A stretch of DNA of 64,000 nucleotides from JBJHDF01 sp050486405 (GCA_050486405.1 JBJHDF010000009.1:1-64000); one strand, 5' to 3'; shown: positions 49,501-58,471, counted from the stretch's first letter. Translations and numbers: made by a program. Notes: generated by a model not told the origin, from the letters alone.

Positions 49501-50606
49501 GCGAATGCCGCCACCTGGTCCGCGTCGGTTTTTTCCCAGTTCACCACAGCCCGGGACGGCAAAGCGCGGCTGACTTCGTCGATGCGCGCCTTGACGTTGG
49601 CGATGGCCTGGCGCGGATTGAAACCCTCACGCACGGTAACTACGCCACCCACGGCTTCCACGCCGCCCACGTCCAGGGCCCCTCGCCGCAGACCGGGACC
49701 CAGAATCACCCGCGCCACATCCTTGACCCGCACTGGTATCTGGTCCGGGCCGCTGCGCACCGGCGCCTGTTCGATATCCTCGATGGACTGCACCAGTCCC
49801 ACGCCGCGCACCAGATATTCCACGCGGTTGATTTCCGTGGTGCCGGCGCCCACATCCAGATTGCTGTCCTGCACCGCCATCACCACCTGATCGAGAGTGA
49901 CGCCGTGTACGCGCAACGCATCCGGATCCACTTCCACCTGATACTCTCGAGTGAAGCCGCCGATGGATGCCACCTCGGCAATGCCTTCCGCGGACAGCAA
50001 ACCAAAACGCAGCATCCAGTCCTGCACGCTGCGCAGCTCATGCAGATCCCAGCCGCCTACGGGTTGACCATCCGGGGTGCGCCCTTCCAGGGTGTACCAG
50101 AAGATCTGCCCCAGCGCGGTGGCGTCCGGCCCCAGCGCCGGCTGCACACCGGCGGGCAGCGTGTCCGGTCCCAGGCTGCCGAGTTTTTCCAGCAGGCGCG
50201 TGCGGGACCAGTAAAACTCCACGTCCTCGTCAAAAATCACCGAGACACTGGCAAATCCGAACATGGACAGACTGCGCACATCGCGTACACCGGCCACACC
50301 CATCAGTGCCGAACTCAGGGCATAGGTCACCTGGTCTTCCACATCGCGGGGAGAGCGACCCGGCCATTCGGCAAAGACAATCTGCTGGTTTTCGCCCAGA
50401 TTGGGAATGGCATCCACCGCCACCGGATCGCGCACCGCACCCAGCTCCCAGTCGAAGGGCGCCACTGCCAAACCCCAGCCGGCGAGCATCAACGCCAACA
50501 GGCACACCACCAGCCTTTCGCGCAAGCACAAGTCGATCAAACGATTCAACGCACCGGAACTGTCATTTACGCCCCTGCCATCACTCATGTCCACGCCATC
50601 ATTCAT
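46578..50606 (-). CDS. cusA: CusA-type heavy-metal RND efflux pump
   Basis: A 1342-residue inner-membrane RND pump that exports Cu(I)/Ag(I) with CusB and CusC. Typical HME-RND features are IPNLGENQQIVFAEWPGRSPRD near the N-terminus, NIVALAGIAIAIGTIVDMGIIITENA in TM4 with the proton-relay Asp, and a second DDGVVMATYL segment. Methionines matching the CusA copper triad are seen in LWMPST, 50 residues later in PLSMLET, and in RQLMLQTGM. CusA is about 1047 residues. The excess here lies in a loop before VVPFYDRT, in a membrane-rich insertion between the two halves (GLYNGWLWVVLV to RFYVPMLSW) and after PLSMLET. ATG 50606 overlaps the cusB stop by eight bases. Confidence 0.9.
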   Translation of the reverse strand: MNDGVDMSDGRGVNDSSGALNRLIDLCLRERLVVCLLALMLAGWGLAVAPFDWELGAVRDPVAVDAIPNLGENQQIVFAEWPGRSPRDVEDQVTYALSSALMGVAGVRDVRSLSMFGFASVSVIFDEDVEFYWSRTRLLEKLGSLGPDTLPAGVQPALGPDATALGQIFWYTLEGRTPDGQPVGGWDLHELRSVQDWMLRFGLLSAEGIAEVASIGGFTREYQVEVDPDALRVHGVTLDQVVMAVQDSNLDVGAGTTEINRVEYLVRGVGLVQSIEDIEQAPVRSGPDQIPVRVKDVARVILGPGLRRGALDVGGVEAVGGVVTVREGFNPRQAIANVKARIDEVSRALPSRAVVNWEKTDADQVAAFAGRQGLPDYARDEATQSQWRQWLRANADDAPPWLSISQLTVVPFYDRTQLIDETLGTLSDALLQQLLVTLVVILVMLAHLRAALAVGLMLPMAVLMAFIAMKGFGVEANIVALAGIAIAIGTIVDMGIIITENALQQQRLHPDRPHLENLRRATGEVASAVVTAIATTVISFLPVFVMTGAEGKLFAPLAYTKTFVLLASVLLALTLVPVVLYWLLRPRRAQTSGVTPLMWAGLAGGLFVLGLYNGWLWVVLVSLLPAAIAWWRWRGRYHPMLPLWREQIFTHMPEVVSARLALLPVILVVALVVIVLTGVWEPLGPAAGSVRNLLFIALLFGGVLGLFIVFIRFYVPMLSWCLAHKKLFLSLPLLLIALGLNIWLGFDRVFSAVPNTLAKVGISEQSVRSSRPWSAAAHTFPGLGREFMPALDEGSFLWMPSTMPHASITEVLEVMSEQGRAIAAIPEVESVVGKAGRAETPLDPAPLSMLETVVNYKSEFRSDSSGRRVNFRYDRRAGEFVRDDKGELIPDRRGRPYRQWRDHIQGPDDIWREIVQAARMPGSTLAPKLQPIETRQLMLQTGMRAAMGVKVQAPDLDSLEEAALQMEEAVRGAPGVSSGTVNADRVVGKPWLEIHVDRRAAARYGLSVADVQRHINAAIGGAEVSRTLEGRERYIVRVRYQRERRQDPEQMARVLVATPDGAQIPLEQVAEIRYLRGPQMIRTENTFLTAYVTFGGQPGWAEVDVVEAVREYLEELSNSGELSLPSGVSYSFAGSYEHQVRAAQTLALVIPLSLGLILLLLYLRFRAVSTALIVFSGVAVAWAGGFVMIWLYGQEWFGNFSLLGVNMRELFQLQPINLSVAVWVGFLALFGIAVDDGVVMATYLKQKFDGAHLSASAARTVDKVRALTVAAASRRVRPCLMTSATTILALLPVLTATGRGADLMIPMAIPTVGGLTFVLLSMFVVPVLYCWKEEAKAVSETG

Positions 50607-52431
50607 GATAGCGGCCCTCCAACTGCTCCCGCATTTCACCGCAGCGCAACATGGCGTGACCAAAGTAAGGGTTGCTCAACAAGTTCTCGCTTTGCAGCCA
50701 TTCGGCGCCGCTCTGTCCGGCGACTTCAGCCATGGGGCAGTAAGCGATGTGCCAGGTTCCCGGCGCCAGGCCCAATTTGGCCAGGGCGATGGCGGCCTGC
50801 GCGTGGTGATAAAAGTATTCGCCAGCGGCGGGCAGCGTGTCCACATGCGACAAATGTCCGGCGCCGGCCTGCAAAGCCTCGGCCTGTTCGCTCAGCGAAT
50901 CTGGCCAGTCCAAGGCGCGAGCGCGGGACTGAAGCTGTTCTGTGGCACGACGCCAGTCGTCCAGACGATCGTCGGCCAGTGCCTGCTGTGCCTGATCGTA
51001 ATACTCAAACAGCTCTGCCAGTTGCTCCGCCGGGGGATAATCAGCCGCGTCGGCATGGTTGTGATCAGAGTGATCGCTGTTGTTGCCGTGCTCATTGTGC
51101 TCGCCGTGGCCGTCGTGATCGTCGTGTTCACCGGGCCCGTGATCGTGCGCTGGCGCGCCATTGCCCTCGGGCGCCATCATGCTGGTCAGGCCGCGGATCT
51201 GCCGCTCGCTGTCCAGACGAAACGCCCCCTGACTGACAACCTGCTCGCCTTCCTGCAGCCCGTCCAAAACGGGGTAGTAGTCTCCGGCTCTGGGTCCCAG
51301 GGTTACTTCGCGCATGCTGAAATGCGCATCGTCGCCAGGCTCTCGCACATACACCAGTGCGCGTTCGCCGGTAAGCAGGGGCGCGCTGGCGGGTATTGCC
51401 AGTTGTGACTCGCCCGCAATCGACAAACGGCCGTTAACCAGCATGCCGGGTTTCAGACGACCCTTATCGTTGTTCAGTTCCACTCGCACCCGCGCGGTGC
51501 GACGCTGGCCATCCACCACCGGATCAACAAAGACGATATCGCCGTGAAAGGTTTCGCCGGGCATGGCCGACAGCTGCAAGTGCGCATGTTGTCCCACCTG
51601 CAGATGCGGCAGATCGGTTTCGTAAGCGTCGAGCAACGCCCAGACCCTGGACAGGTCCGCCAGGGCGTAGAGTGGTTGGCCGGTCTGCACATAGTCGCCC
51701 CGGGACACCAGACGCTCCAGTACAACGCCATCGGCACTGGCGCGCACGGGCAGATGTTCGCGTACTTCCCCTGCACTTTCGATACCGGCGATATCTTCGC
51801 GACTCAGGCCCAACAGTCGCAGTTTTTCCCGAGCCGCCAGCAGGCTGTCTCGCGCACCCAGGCGCGACGCCTGCAGAAGCTCCTCCTGGGACGCCAGCAG
51901 TTCCGGGCTGTAGATTTCCGCCACCACATCATTGCGTGCAATGCCGGCGCCCACATAACTGACGTGCAAGCTGTCGAGCCGACCGCCGATACGGGCAGCC
52001 AGGGTGTGGCGCCGGGTTTCGTCCACCTCGATACGGCCGGGCAGTGAAAGCTCCGCCGTCAAGGTGCGCCGCTGTGCCGGCTCGGTGACGACACCGGCCA
52101 GCGCCAGAGCCCGGGGACTCAAGCGCAAGGTCTCCCGATCCGCGCCCTCGTGCTCACTGTGGTTGTCTTCCACCGGCACCAGCGCCATGCCGCAAATGGG
52201 ACAGCGGTCGTTCGGGTTTGTGGAGCGAACCTGGGGATGCATGGAGCAGGTGTACACTGTTTCACCCGTCAGCACCTGCCGATCCTGCTGCGATGTACCA
52301 GCGGGCAGATCGCCGTGGTGAGTGTCGTGGTTGTGGCTCTCGTGGTTGTGGTGATCCCGGTGCTGGGCCGACAACGACATGGGAACGGCTAAAAGAACCG
52401 CAGTCACCAACAGTTGCAGTTTGCTATTCAT
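50599..52431 (-). CDS. cusB: CusB-type periplasmic adaptor with extra metal-binding domains
   Basis: A 610-residue periplasmic membrane-fusion protein. A signal peptide ends near LSA|QHR. A His-rich segment (24-39) follows, then a heavy-metal-binding domain with YTCSMHPQV...CPICGM (Cys62, Cys77, Cys80). The HlyD-like adaptor core spans about 100-400. After it comes a second His/Asp-rich linker (HDHGPGEHDDHDGHGEH...). The C-terminus is a DUF3347-type domain containing YCPMAEVAGQSGAEWLQ and NPYFGHAMLRCGE. CusB in E. coli lacks most of these additions. The start at ATG 52431 overlaps the cusC stop. Confidence 0.9.
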   Translation of the reverse strand: MNSKLQLLVTAVLLAVPMSLSAQHRDHHNHESHNHDTHHGDLPAGTSQQDRQVLTGETVYTCSMHPQVRSTNPNDRCPICGMALVPVEDNHSEHEGADRETLRLSPRALALAGVVTEPAQRRTLTAELSLPGRIEVDETRRHTLAARIGGRLDSLHVSYVGAGIARNDVVAEIYSPELLASQEELLQASRLGARDSLLAAREKLRLLGLSREDIAGIESAGEVREHLPVRASADGVVLERLVSRGDYVQTGQPLYALADLSRVWALLDAYETDLPHLQVGQHAHLQLSAMPGETFHGDIVFVDPVVDGQRRTARVRVELNNDKGRLKPGMLVNGRLSIAGESQLAIPASAPLLTGERALVYVREPGDDAHFSMREVTLGPRAGDYYPVLDGLQEGEQVVSQGAFRLDSERQIRGLTSMMAPEGNGAPAHDHGPGEHDDHDGHGEHNEHGNNSDHSDHNHADAADYPPAEQLAELFEYYDQAQQALADDRLDDWRRATEQLQSRARALDWPDSLSEQAEALQAGAGHLSHVDTLPAAGEYFYHHAQAAIALAKLGLAPGTWHIAYCPMAEVAGQSGAEWLQSENLLSNPYFGHAMLRCGEMREQLEGRYHE

Positions 52432-53740
52432 GACGATCACCCTCCTCCGGCTGGACAACCGAGCCGCCGGTCAATGTGTCGAGTTGCGCACGCCAGACGA
52501 GAATATCCGCCAGGGCGCGCTGATGATTGAGCTGAAAGGCCAGCCACTGACGCTGGCTGTCGATAAGGTCGGCAAAACTGACATCGCCGCTGCGGTAACC
52601 GGTGCGCGCGGCGTAGAGTGCCTGCTCCGCCCGACGGTTGAGCAGATCGCCGTAGAGCTTGTGATTGCGCTCCGCTTCCTCCCAGCGAAACAGTGCGCTG
52701 GTAAGACGGGCCTGAAGCTGCTCCTGCAGATCCCGATGGCGAGCCTGGGTGGCGCGATAGGCAGCGTCGGCACTCCGACGCTCGGCCCGATAGGTGCCGC
52801 GCCATACCGGCAGGTTAACGCCCAGCATCAGGCCGGTGTCACTGCCGCTCATGCCCTCATCACGCATATGCTCTATGCCCAGCATCAAGTCCGGCGTGCC
52901 GGCGCGACCCGCCAGTTCGCGCCCGGATTCGGCCGCTGCCAATTCATGCAACAGCGCCCTGAGTTCAGGGTTGCGCTCCTCCAGGTGAGCGCGCAGTATT
53001 TTCTCGTCGAATTCGGCGCGCCGATAAACAAGCGGTTGCAACGGGGGCAAGGACACCTGAGCCGGACGACCCAGGGCAACATTCAGTTGTTCGGAGGCGG
53101 CCTGACGCTGATTGCGCAGATTGGCCTTGTCATTGGCCAGGCTGTCGCGCGCGTTCTGCATGCGCAAAAGCTCCGCCTGGTTGGCAGCGCCGCTCTGGTA
53201 GCGTACCCGCACCACCTCTGTCAGTTGCGCAAGCAGTTCCAGTTGTTCGTGGAGAACGGCTTCCGCCGCCAGCACGTAGGCGTGATCGGCGTAGCGCGCC
53301 ACGGCGGCTTCGGCAATTTCCAGGCGGCGTTGATCGCGCCTGGCGCGCGCCGCCTCCGCCCGGTGAGCGGCCTGCTCCCGCGCCAGACGACGCTTGCCGA
53401 ACAAGGGAATGCGCTGTTCCAGCGCCAGTCGCTGGCGTGAACCGCTGACACCCAGGCTCAGTTGCGGGTCCATAAGCGCACCGGCAAGCACCGCTTCTGC
53501 CTCGGCAGCCTCCACCTCAGCATCGGCGGCCAGGAGTTCAGGATGGTGCTTCAGGGCGAGAGCCTTCAGCTCGTCGGGGCCGGCACCATCGGGCACGTGG
53601 AAGCGGGAAAGGACAACTGCCGGCTGGACACCCGCAATGCTTTCAGCATCCGGTAGTTCACCGGTAACCGGGGTTGTTGAGGTGCAGCCACCCAACCACA
53701 GGGCGGTAAACACGGGCAGAGCGTAACGAACAGATTTCAT
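52424..53740 (-). CDS. cusC: CusC-type outer-membrane efflux lipoprotein (TolC family)
   Basis: A 438-residue TolC-family outer-membrane factor. The signal ends in lipobox LGGC (Cys18). Two repeats of long coiled-coil helices are evident (ALALKHHPELLAADAEVEAAEAEA and LRAHLEERNPELRALLHELAAAESG). The conserved RLALEQRIPLFGKR and LMLGVNLPVWRGTYRAE segments mark the beta strands. It forms the outer-membrane channel of the copper/silver pump. ATG 53740 is chosen; an earlier in-frame start at 53773 lacks a reason. It is the second gene of the operon, 57 bases after the small His/Cys protein. Confidence 0.88.
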   Translation of the reverse strand: MKSVRYALPVFTALWLGGCTSTTPVTGELPDAESIAGVQPAVVLSRFHVPDGAGPDELKALALKHHPELLAADAEVEAAEAEAVLAGALMDPQLSLGVSGSRQRLALEQRIPLFGKRRLAREQAAHRAEAARARRDQRRLEIAEAAVARYADHAYVLAAEAVLHEQLELLAQLTEVVRVRYQSGAANQAELLRMQNARDSLANDKANLRNQRQAASEQLNVALGRPAQVSLPPLQPLVYRRAEFDEKILRAHLEERNPELRALLHELAAAESGRELAGRAGTPDLMLGIEHMRDEGMSGSDTGLMLGVNLPVWRGTYRAERRSADAAYRATQARHRDLQEQLQARLTSALFRWEEAERNHKLYGDLLNRRAEQALYAARTGYRSGDVSFADLIDSQRQWLAFQLNHQRALADILVWRAQLDTLTGGSVVQPEEGDRHE

Positions 53741-53797
53741 GGGCGTTTTCCTGAATGACAGACACACGGGCACTCGCGCAGCAGCGACGGCCCGGTA

Positions 53798-54226
53798 TCA
53801 AATCAGGAAAACGGCTTTCAACAGATGTAATCGCGCCGGTGGCGGATGGGTATCGGGGGGGAGCGGCGCGCTGGACGCCACTGTAACGGCAGGTGCCGTC
53901 AGGGACTGCATCCAGTCCAGGGTGTAAAAAATCATCGCCGGTACGCTGGCACTGGTGGCCGATTCCGGCTCGGCGGCGCAGTTGACACAGTCGTGATCTA
54001 CCGGCGTTGCTTCCGTCGCCCCGGCGTGGGCAGCGCCCTTGTCCCCATGACAGGGCGGCATGGCCTCCTGAGCGCCAACAGGTTCCCCGGCGTGATGGTG
54101 TGGAACCTCCAGCACCGCCGCCTGCAAGGGCATGGTACAGAGCAACAGGCACCAGGACACCACCAGAACACCCATTAGCGGGGCGCTCAGCAGGCGGTGT
54201 TGGCGTGTCAGGTTGCTCAGGATCAT
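53798..54226 (-). CDS. Small His/Cys-rich exported protein heading the cus operon (CopL-like)
   Basis: A 142-residue protein with an N-terminal hydrophobic segment (about 14-36) ending near LQA|AVL. A short metal-ligand-rich region follows: VPHHHAGE, PPCHGDKGAAHAG, and VDHDCVNCAA (Cys59, His60, Cys80, Cys83). The C-terminal half is Ala/Pro-rich and ends KAVFLI. The position directly before cusCBA and the ligand pattern resemble the small CopL/DUF2946-like proteins that accompany copper operons. I cannot name the family with certainty. A role in metal sensing or periplasmic binding is inferred. Confidence 0.65.
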   Translation of the reverse strand: MILSNLTRQHRLLSAPLMGVLVVSWCLLLCTMPLQAAVLEVPHHHAGEPVGAQEAMPPCHGDKGAAHAGATEATPVDHDCVNCAAEPESATSASVPAMIFYTLDWMQSLTAPAVTVASSAPLPPDTHPPPARLHLLKAVFLI

Positions 54227-54262
54227 AGCTTGACGTTAGCAGAATGGCGCCTTAGGGGCAAG

Positions 54263-54298
54263 ATTACACACCATTGGTTACACACAATTACATAGCCA
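54263..54298. promoter_or_regulatory. Direct repeats in the cus promoter region
   Basis: ATTACACACC (54263-54272), GTTACACACA (54277-54286) and ATTACATAGC (54288-54297) form tandem TTACA-type repeats between the cus operon and the divergent large membrane-protein gene. The arrangement fits an OmpR-type response-regulator site. No CueR-type dyad is seen. Confidence 0.4.
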
Positions 54299-54367
54299 CA
54301 TTCAGCTCGCCCGGGCCTAAAAATGGTATTGTAACGCCAGAGCATAACGACAAGGATACCTGCCACC

Positions 54368-57300
54368 ATGTTCCAGACTCTGCCCCGCCGCTTTCAGCGC
54401 TGGCTTGCTCAAGGCTGGCTCACTTTCGCCGTCATATTGTTGGCAAGCCCGGCGCTGGGCTCCATGGCTGCCACCGCCATTCCCGAGCCACTGGAACCCT
54501 GGGTGGAGTGGGTGCTGCACAACCACCCGGAATACGGCTGCCCGCATTTGGCCACGGAGCCCGAGCGACACTGTATCTGGCCGGGAAGACTGCGCCTCGA
54601 GGTCTCGGATCAGGGCGTCGAATTCAGCCAAACTGTAACCCTGTACCGGGATGGTACCCTGCCATTGCCCGGAGAGCCGGAACACTGGCCGGAGAACCTG
54701 AGAGTCAATGGCGAGCCCGCTGTGTTGCTGGAGACTGGTAACGGCCTTCCCGTAACCCGCCTGCCTGCGGGGGAACATTTGGTGCAGGCCCATATCCGCT
54801 GGCAGACCAGACCCCGCCTGCTTCGTGTGCCGGAACAGACCGGGTTGATTGTTCTGCAGGTGGATGGACAGAACGTCAGTCCGGTCCGCCTGGAGGCATC
54901 CAGTCAGGTGGTGCTGGGCGATGAACCGCAGCCAATCGGCGAACCCCAGCGCCAGGACACTCTGAACCTGCGGGTGTACCGCCTGCTGCAGGACGGCCCC
55001 TATCAGCAGCTCACCACCCAGGTACATATGGATGTAAGCGGCGCCGAGCGGGAACTGTTGCTGGGCCAGATATTACCCCCCGGATTCCGCCCCCGGCATC
55101 TGGACTCCTCCCTGCCGGCCAGAGTCGAGCCGGATGGCCAGTTGCGTGTACAACTGCGGCCGGGGCGCTGGCTGGTCGAACTGCAAAGTTACTCCCTGGC
55201 GCACCGGGAGACGCTGGGATTCAGCCGCACCACGGATCACTGGCCAGACAACGAAATCTGGTCCCTGAGTACCGACCCCCAATACCGCACCGTGCAGGTG
55301 GCGGGCGGGGTTGCAGTGGACCCGTCGCAGACGTCACTGCCGCAACACTGGCACGGCTATCCTGCCTTTCGCCTGGCGCCACAGACGCCACTGACGCTGG
55401 AGGAGCCGCGCAAGGCACCCAGTGGGTTTGACCGGCACGATCTGAGGTTAAACCGGGAGCTCTGGCTCAGCTTTGATGGTTCCGGGTTTGTCGCCAGGGA
55501 TCGGATACAGGGTCAGCTCAGCGGCTTTGCACGACTGGAAACCCGGGAGCCCTTTACATTGCGCAGCGCCACCAGCGCGTCCACGCCCCTGCTGGTGTCT
55601 TACCTGGAAGACCCGAATCGGCCGGGTATCGAAGTGCGCAGCGCCCGCGCGGATATCACGGCACTCAGTATCCTGCCCAGACGCTATTCACTGCCCGTCA
55701 GTGGCTGGCAGCAGGATTTTTCCCGTGTGAGTACACAACTGCATCTGCCACCCGGCTGGTCACTGCTCACCGCCGTTGGTACCGACCACGCCAGCGGCGC
55801 CTGGTTGAACAACTGGACGCTGTGGGGCATTTTTCTGGTGCTGCTGATCAGTCTGGTGGTTGGCCGTTGCGGCGGTTGGCCGCTGGGCCTGCTGACCCTG
55901 TTCACTCTGCTGTTGTTGTACCAGAGACCGGGTGCGCCGGTACTGCTATGGCTGAATCTGGCGGCGTGTCTGGTAATGTTCAAGCTGGTAACAGAGCGTT
56001 GGCTAAAGCCGGTGCGAATCTACACGCTGGCCAGCTTTGCAGTGTTGGCAGCTTTTCTCCTGCCGTTTGTTGCACAGCAGGCACGTCTGGGGCTCTATCC
56101 TCATTTGGAGCACCGCCATGTTCAGGAAGCCTCCAAGCGCGACGAGATACTCGAGGAGATCATGGTTACCAGCATGCGCAGCCCCCGAGCGGCTCTGGAA
56201 CGGGCCTCCATGGCCGTGGGAGACATGATGGAGCCCCAGTATGCTCCCAGCCTAAGCGCAATACCCCTGACGACAGAGGTCGCCAGCCTGGATCACTACG
56301 GCGACGATCAACTGATCCAGTCGGGACCACCGAAACCCGACTGGTACTGGCACACCAGCCACCTGCACTGGGGACATGCCGTCGACGCCGAACGGACAAC
56401 CCGGTTATTGCTGGTTCCTCCTTTGATCAATCGCCTCGGGTATTTCCTCGCTGCGCTGGCACCACTGCTGCTAGCTCTGCTGCTGTGGCGCAGTATGGCA
56501 TTGCCCACCCCCACCCGCTGGCGTTCACCGCCAACCGGCAGCGCGGCAGTGCTGCTGGCCGTTCTGCTGTTTTTACCCGGCGAACAGGCGCAGGCACAGA
56601 GCACGCCGGCGCCGGAGTTGTTGCGGGAACTGGAAAAACGCCTGACGCAAATACCGGACTGCATACCCCGCTGCGCGGCCATCGAAAGCGTCAGCCTGCG
56701 CATTGAAAACGATTCGCTGACGATCAGAATGCGTATCCACGCTGCGGAACCGCTGGCCTTTCCGCTGCCTGTGCAGCCACAGCATTGGCAACCGGAACAG
56801 GTACTGCTGAACGGAGCTGCCGCGCCCGTTGCCCGCGACGGCAGCGGCCAGTTGGTGCTTCGAGTGCCCAGGGGCAGCCACCTGGTCGCCCTGAACGGTT
56901 CCCTGGCCGACGTGGCGCAGCTCGATCTGCCCTTTGGGCTGCCCATCCGCAACCTGCAAAGCGCCGTCGACGGCTGGCGCCTGTCCGGCGCTCCTCGCGG
57001 ACGTATCACCAGTCAGGATTTGCGTCTGGAGCGCACCCGCGCCGACACGGACGACAGCGCCGAGGTTTCCTTCACCGCCGATGAGATGCCACCGTTTGTG
57101 CGGATTACGCGAACACTGAACATGGCCCACGAGTGGACGCTGGACACCCGGGTGCAGCGGCTGGCGCCACAGCGCGGCGCCATCAACCTGACAGTGCCCC
57201 TGTTGCCCGGCGAAGTACCCCTGTCCGGCGATGTTATCGAAGACAATGCCATGGCCGTGTCTCTCAGCCCCTCGGCCATGGAATACAGCTGGACATCCCA

Positions 57301-58471
57301 TTTGTCGCCGCGCAACGAACTGATACTGCAAGCCCCCCAAGACGAAATTGTGCCCTGGCACGAAGTCTGGACCGTCAACGCCAGCCTGCCCTGGCACGTG
57401 CAAATCGCTGGCGATGCGCCGCTGCACTTCGGCGAAGGAGAGCACGCCAGTTGGCGTCCCGGACTCGGCGACCGCCTGACCTTGACCATTGCCCGGCCCG
57501 CTGCCACCAGTGGCGAGACGCTGACCATCAATCGTGCCTACCTGCATCAGGAACAAAACCCGCGCGGGCAAAACACCAGCCTGTCGCTGAACATCAAAAC
57601 CTATCAGGGCGGCTACTACGATTTTACGCTCCCCGATAATGCCGAACTGACCGAACTGACAGTGCGCGGACAGCGCCAGCCGCTGCGCGACACCCGTGGC
57701 GAACTGCGCATTCCCATCACGCCGGGCGAACAGAGTATCGAACTGCGCTGGCGCACTGCCAAAGCAATGGGCGCTGTGGTTCGCACGCCCGCAATCGATC
57801 TGGGTCATCACGCGGGAAATATTTTTATCCGACAGGCGTTGCCGGACAACCGCCTGGTGCTGGCCACTGGCGGCCCACGAGTCGGCCCGGTGGTGTTGCT
57901 CTGGAGCGCGCTGCTGATCGTACTGCTGGCCGCCTACGGCTTGAATCGCACCGGCATGACACCCCTGAAAACCTGGGAGTGGGCACTGCTTGGTGTGGGC
58001 ACGCTGGTGCTGAGCCTGTACCTTTTGCTATTGGTGGCGCTGTGCTTTATGGCGCTGTGGTGGCGCGGCCAATACCGTTCTGCCGAACACAGCCGCTTCT
58101 TCAATACATCCCAGGTGCTGCTGGTAATGCTGTCACTGCTGTCGCTCGCGGCAATGATCAGCATCATCCCCCTGGGCCTGACGACAGATGCCAATACCAT
58201 AGTCACCGGCAACGCCTCGCGGGCGGATTTGTTGACCTGGTATGTCGACTACAGCCCGCAAACCATAGCCGCCACCTGGGTGTTCAGCCTGCCGGGCTGG
58301 GCCTACCGCGTCGCCATGCTGGGCTGGTCCCTGTGGTTGGCGTTTGCCCTTACCCGCTGGCTGCCCTGGGGTTGGCGTCAACTGCGCGCCAACGGTGGTT
58401 GGCGTAAGTGGCGCAGCAAATCTGGCAAACAAGGCGGCAACAATGAAGTTGACCCAACACCAGGCATTTAG
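54368..58471 (+). CDS. Large membrane protein of unknown function with internal duplication
   Basis: A 1367-residue protein that I cannot assign to a family. A signal or anchor occupies about 13-35, then a large beta-rich extracytoplasmic region (about 40-475). A cluster of membrane helices follows (about 480-560), then a loop (570-690), more helices (about 690-735), and a second beta-rich region (about 750-1165). The C-terminus has four or more helices (about 1170-1335) and a basic tail. The two beta-rich regions share a pattern: PGEPEHWPENLRVNG...LPAGEHLV near 98-140 and PVQPQHWQPEQVLLNG...VPRGSHLV near 805-850. The loop at 592-604 reads DEILEEIMVTSMR, like a TonB box. ATG 54368 is the first start. 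It is divergent from the cus operon. Confidence 0.8.
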   Translation: MFQTLPRRFQRWLAQGWLTFAVILLASPALGSMAATAIPEPLEPWVEWVLHNHPEYGCPHLATEPERHCIWPGRLRLEVSDQGVEFSQTVTLYRDGTLPLPGEPEHWPENLRVNGEPAVLLETGNGLPVTRLPAGEHLVQAHIRWQTRPRLLRVPEQTGLIVLQVDGQNVSPVRLEASSQVVLGDEPQPIGEPQRQDTLNLRVYRLLQDGPYQQLTTQVHMDVSGAERELLLGQILPPGFRPRHLDSSLPARVEPDGQLRVQLRPGRWLVELQSYSLAHRETLGFSRTTDHWPDNEIWSLSTDPQYRTVQVAGGVAVDPSQTSLPQHWHGYPAFRLAPQTPLTLEEPRKAPSGFDRHDLRLNRELWLSFDGSGFVARDRIQGQLSGFARLETREPFTLRSATSASTPLLVSYLEDPNRPGIEVRSARADITALSILPRRYSLPVSGWQQDFSRVSTQLHLPPGWSLLTAVGTDHASGAWLNNWTLWGIFLVLLISLVVGRCGGWPLGLLTLFTLLLLYQRPGAPVLLWLNLAACLVMFKLVTERWLKPVRIYTLASFAVLAAFLLPFVAQQARLGLYPHLEHRHVQEASKRDEILEEIMVTSMRSPRAALERASMAVGDMMEPQYAPSLSAIPLTTEVASLDHYGDDQLIQSGPPKPDWYWHTSHLHWGHAVDAERTTRLLLVPPLINRLGYFLAALAPLLLALLLWRSMALPTPTRWRSPPTGSAAVLLAVLLFLPGEQAQAQSTPAPELLRELEKRLTQIPDCIPRCAAIESVSLRIENDSLTIRMRIHAAEPLAFPLPVQPQHWQPEQVLLNGAAAPVARDGSGQLVLRVPRGSHLVALNGSLADVAQLDLPFGLPIRNLQSAVDGWRLSGAPRGRITSQDLRLERTRADTDDSAEVSFTADEMPPFVRITRTLNMAHEWTLDTRVQRLAPQRGAINLTVPLLPGEVPLSGDVIEDNAMAVSLSPSAMEYSWTSHLSPRNELILQAPQDEIVPWHEVWTVNASLPWHVQIAGDAPLHFGEGEHASWRPGLGDRLTLTIARPAATSGETLTINRAYLHQEQNPRGQNTSLSLNIKTYQGGYYDFTLPDNAELTELTVRGQRQPLRDTRGELRIPITPGEQSIELRWRTAKAMGAVVRTPAIDLGHHAGNIFIRQALPDNRLVLATGGPRVGPVVLLWSALLIVLLAAYGLNRTGMTPLKTWEWALLGVGTLVLSLYLLLLVALCFMALWWRGQYRSAEHSRFFNTSQVLLVMLSLLSLAAMISIIPLGLTTDANTIVTGNASRADLLTWYVDYSPQTIAATWVFSLPGWAYRVAMLGWSLWLAFALTRWLPWGWRQLRANGGWRKWRSKSGKQGGNNEVDPTPGI

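Noticed and set aside
48435..51236. A 933-codon open frame on the plus strand opposite cusA/cusB
   Set aside because: It is an antisense shadow of high-GC coding sequence: low-complexity His/Gln/Arg-rich translation, no ribosome site, no family resemblance, while the minus-strand frames are clear CusA and CusB.
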